From contig JAGODU010000030.1 of the NCBI GenBank assembly GCA_017998095.1, positions 1 to 33,841 on the forward strand: a stretch of 33,841 bases of DNA, read 5' to 3'. The translations under genes were made by a program, and so were the position numbers. Of this stretch, positions 33,439-33,841 are shown piece by piece. This stretch comes from Prolixibacteraceae bacterium. GTDB taxonomy: Bacteria > Bacteroidota > Bacteroidia > Bacteroidales > Prolixibacteraceae. The notes below the pieces were generated by a model, which was not told where the DNA came from, did not search any database, and saw only the letters and a program-made list of their open reading frames with translations. Each line of letters opens with the position of its first letter. Positions within the stretch are counted from its first letter, which is position 1.

Positions 33439-33799
33439 CAACTTTTGCTTTATATTGCTTGAAATCAACTTGTTAATACTTCAATATTTCAACAGGTCTC
33501 GATTTAGACCCTTTTGTATCTTTTATACAATCACTCAATTTTTTTTAAAATTATATTTTTATTTATTAACGTGCAAGGATATACGTAACCTTATCTCAAT
33601 ACCCCCTCCCCAAGTTATTTTTAAAAACTATCCCCCCCCTTCACTAATTTATATTATAACTAAAATTAAATTTTTCTACAAGCCTTTATTGGTGTGTTCA
33701 CTGGCTATGATACCCACACTCCCCCCGGCACCTTTTCTTATTGATAGCTTCCTCCGGCATTGAATTGGAGGGAATTATTCAAATTTAAAACATAAAATT
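33439..33799. other. 361-bp non-coding stretch after the tRNA, with C tracts
   Basis: No credible gene. Notable contents are a 5-bp hairpin GGTCT/AGACC (33495-33510) followed by CTTTT, a possible tRNA terminator. There are three clustered C tracts: CCCCC-T-CCCC at 33602-33611, eight C at 33632-33639, and six C at 33721-33726. A small stem, CCTCC with GGAGG (33751-33755 and 33767-33771), ends 28 bases before the next ATG. One 102-codon frame at 33455-33763 is probably spurious because it has low-complexity composition and no recognisable domain. Confidence 0.6.
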
Positions 33800-33841
33800 A
33801 TGGTTACAATTATTGATCTTTCCAAAAGAACAAGTCAAGAG
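33800..33841 (+). CDS. Start of an unidentified gene (partial, 14 codons)
   Basis: An ATG at 33800-33802 opens a frame that continues to the window edge: MVTIIDLSKRTSQE. It has the A-rich leader (aacataaaatt) typical of the other genes here, and the small hairpin at 33751-33771 lies just upstream. Fourteen residues are too few for a family call. Confidence 0.6.
   Translation, partial: MVTIIDLSKRTSQE

Noticed and set aside
33455..33763. A 102-codon open frame after tRNA-Arg
   Set aside because: Low-complexity hydrophobic and Pro-rich composition, no domain, and it runs through the C tracts; it looks like chance.
1..33841. A CRISPR array, insertion sequence, prophage or defence island
   Set aside because: No direct-repeat array, transposase, integrase, phage structural gene or recognised defence domain was seen; nearly all genes are core functions.

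Overview
This AT-rich window comes from the chromosome of a member of the Bacteroidota. Four lines of evidence support that. The first is lineage-typical proteins: an RpoD whose N-terminus lacks region 1.1, GldF/GldG, a type IX secretion (T9SS) C-terminal signal, an OstA-like protein, and a Rossmann/DUF2520 protein. The second is A-rich leaders in place of strong Shine-Dalgarno sequences. The third is several TAnnTTTG promoter elements. The fourth is the gene order. A stand-alone flavodiiron protein suggests an anaerobe or microaerophile. I cannot place it below phylum with confidence, although an anaerobic Bacteroidales-like lineage would fit.

Layout. 1-2.9 kb: the 5' end of rpoD (minus), mltG (minus), a flavodiiron protein (plus), then a long hairpin. 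2.9-12.4 kb: a minus-strand block read as guaB, a parvulin PPIase, a SurA-like lipoprotein, a second parvulin PPIase, a MoxR ATPase, an OstA-like protein, a repeat-built helical protein and a DUF937 protein. This looks like an outer-membrane biogenesis block. 12.5-16.8 kb: recQ (plus, TTG start) overlaps tail to tail with a Cu/Zn-type permease carrying a fused HMA domain. A 328-bp spacer with a 38-bp perfect palindrome follows, then a DUF2520 protein. 17-20.4 kb (plus): a secreted protein with a T9SS-like tail, a class IV PLP enzyme, and a TrmA/RumA-family RNA methyltransferase.

20.4-26.1 kb: an atypical metallo-beta-lactamase-fold protein (minus), a YbdG-like mechanosensitive channel (minus), an M64 peptidase (plus), a DnaQ-type exonuclease (minus), a terminator and dnaN (minus). 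26.2-31.6 kb: a tight minus-strand operon of HD-domain protein, surE, small membrane protein, lpxB and a gldF-gldG fusion. 31.7-33.3 kb: pabB and a pabC-like gene, overlapping. 33.4 kb: tRNA-Arg(CCG), then a C-tract-rich non-coding stretch and the first codons of another gene.

Most of the window is core chromosome. I see no IS element, prophage, CRISPR array or defence island. The items most worth a second look are the palindrome built of 11-bp units (15858-15963), the metallo-hydrolase with two substituted metal ligands, the lipobox-plus-T9SS-tail protein, the GldF-GldG fusion in an lpxB operon, the MoxR ATPase inside the PPIase/OstA block, and the C-tract region after the tRNA.
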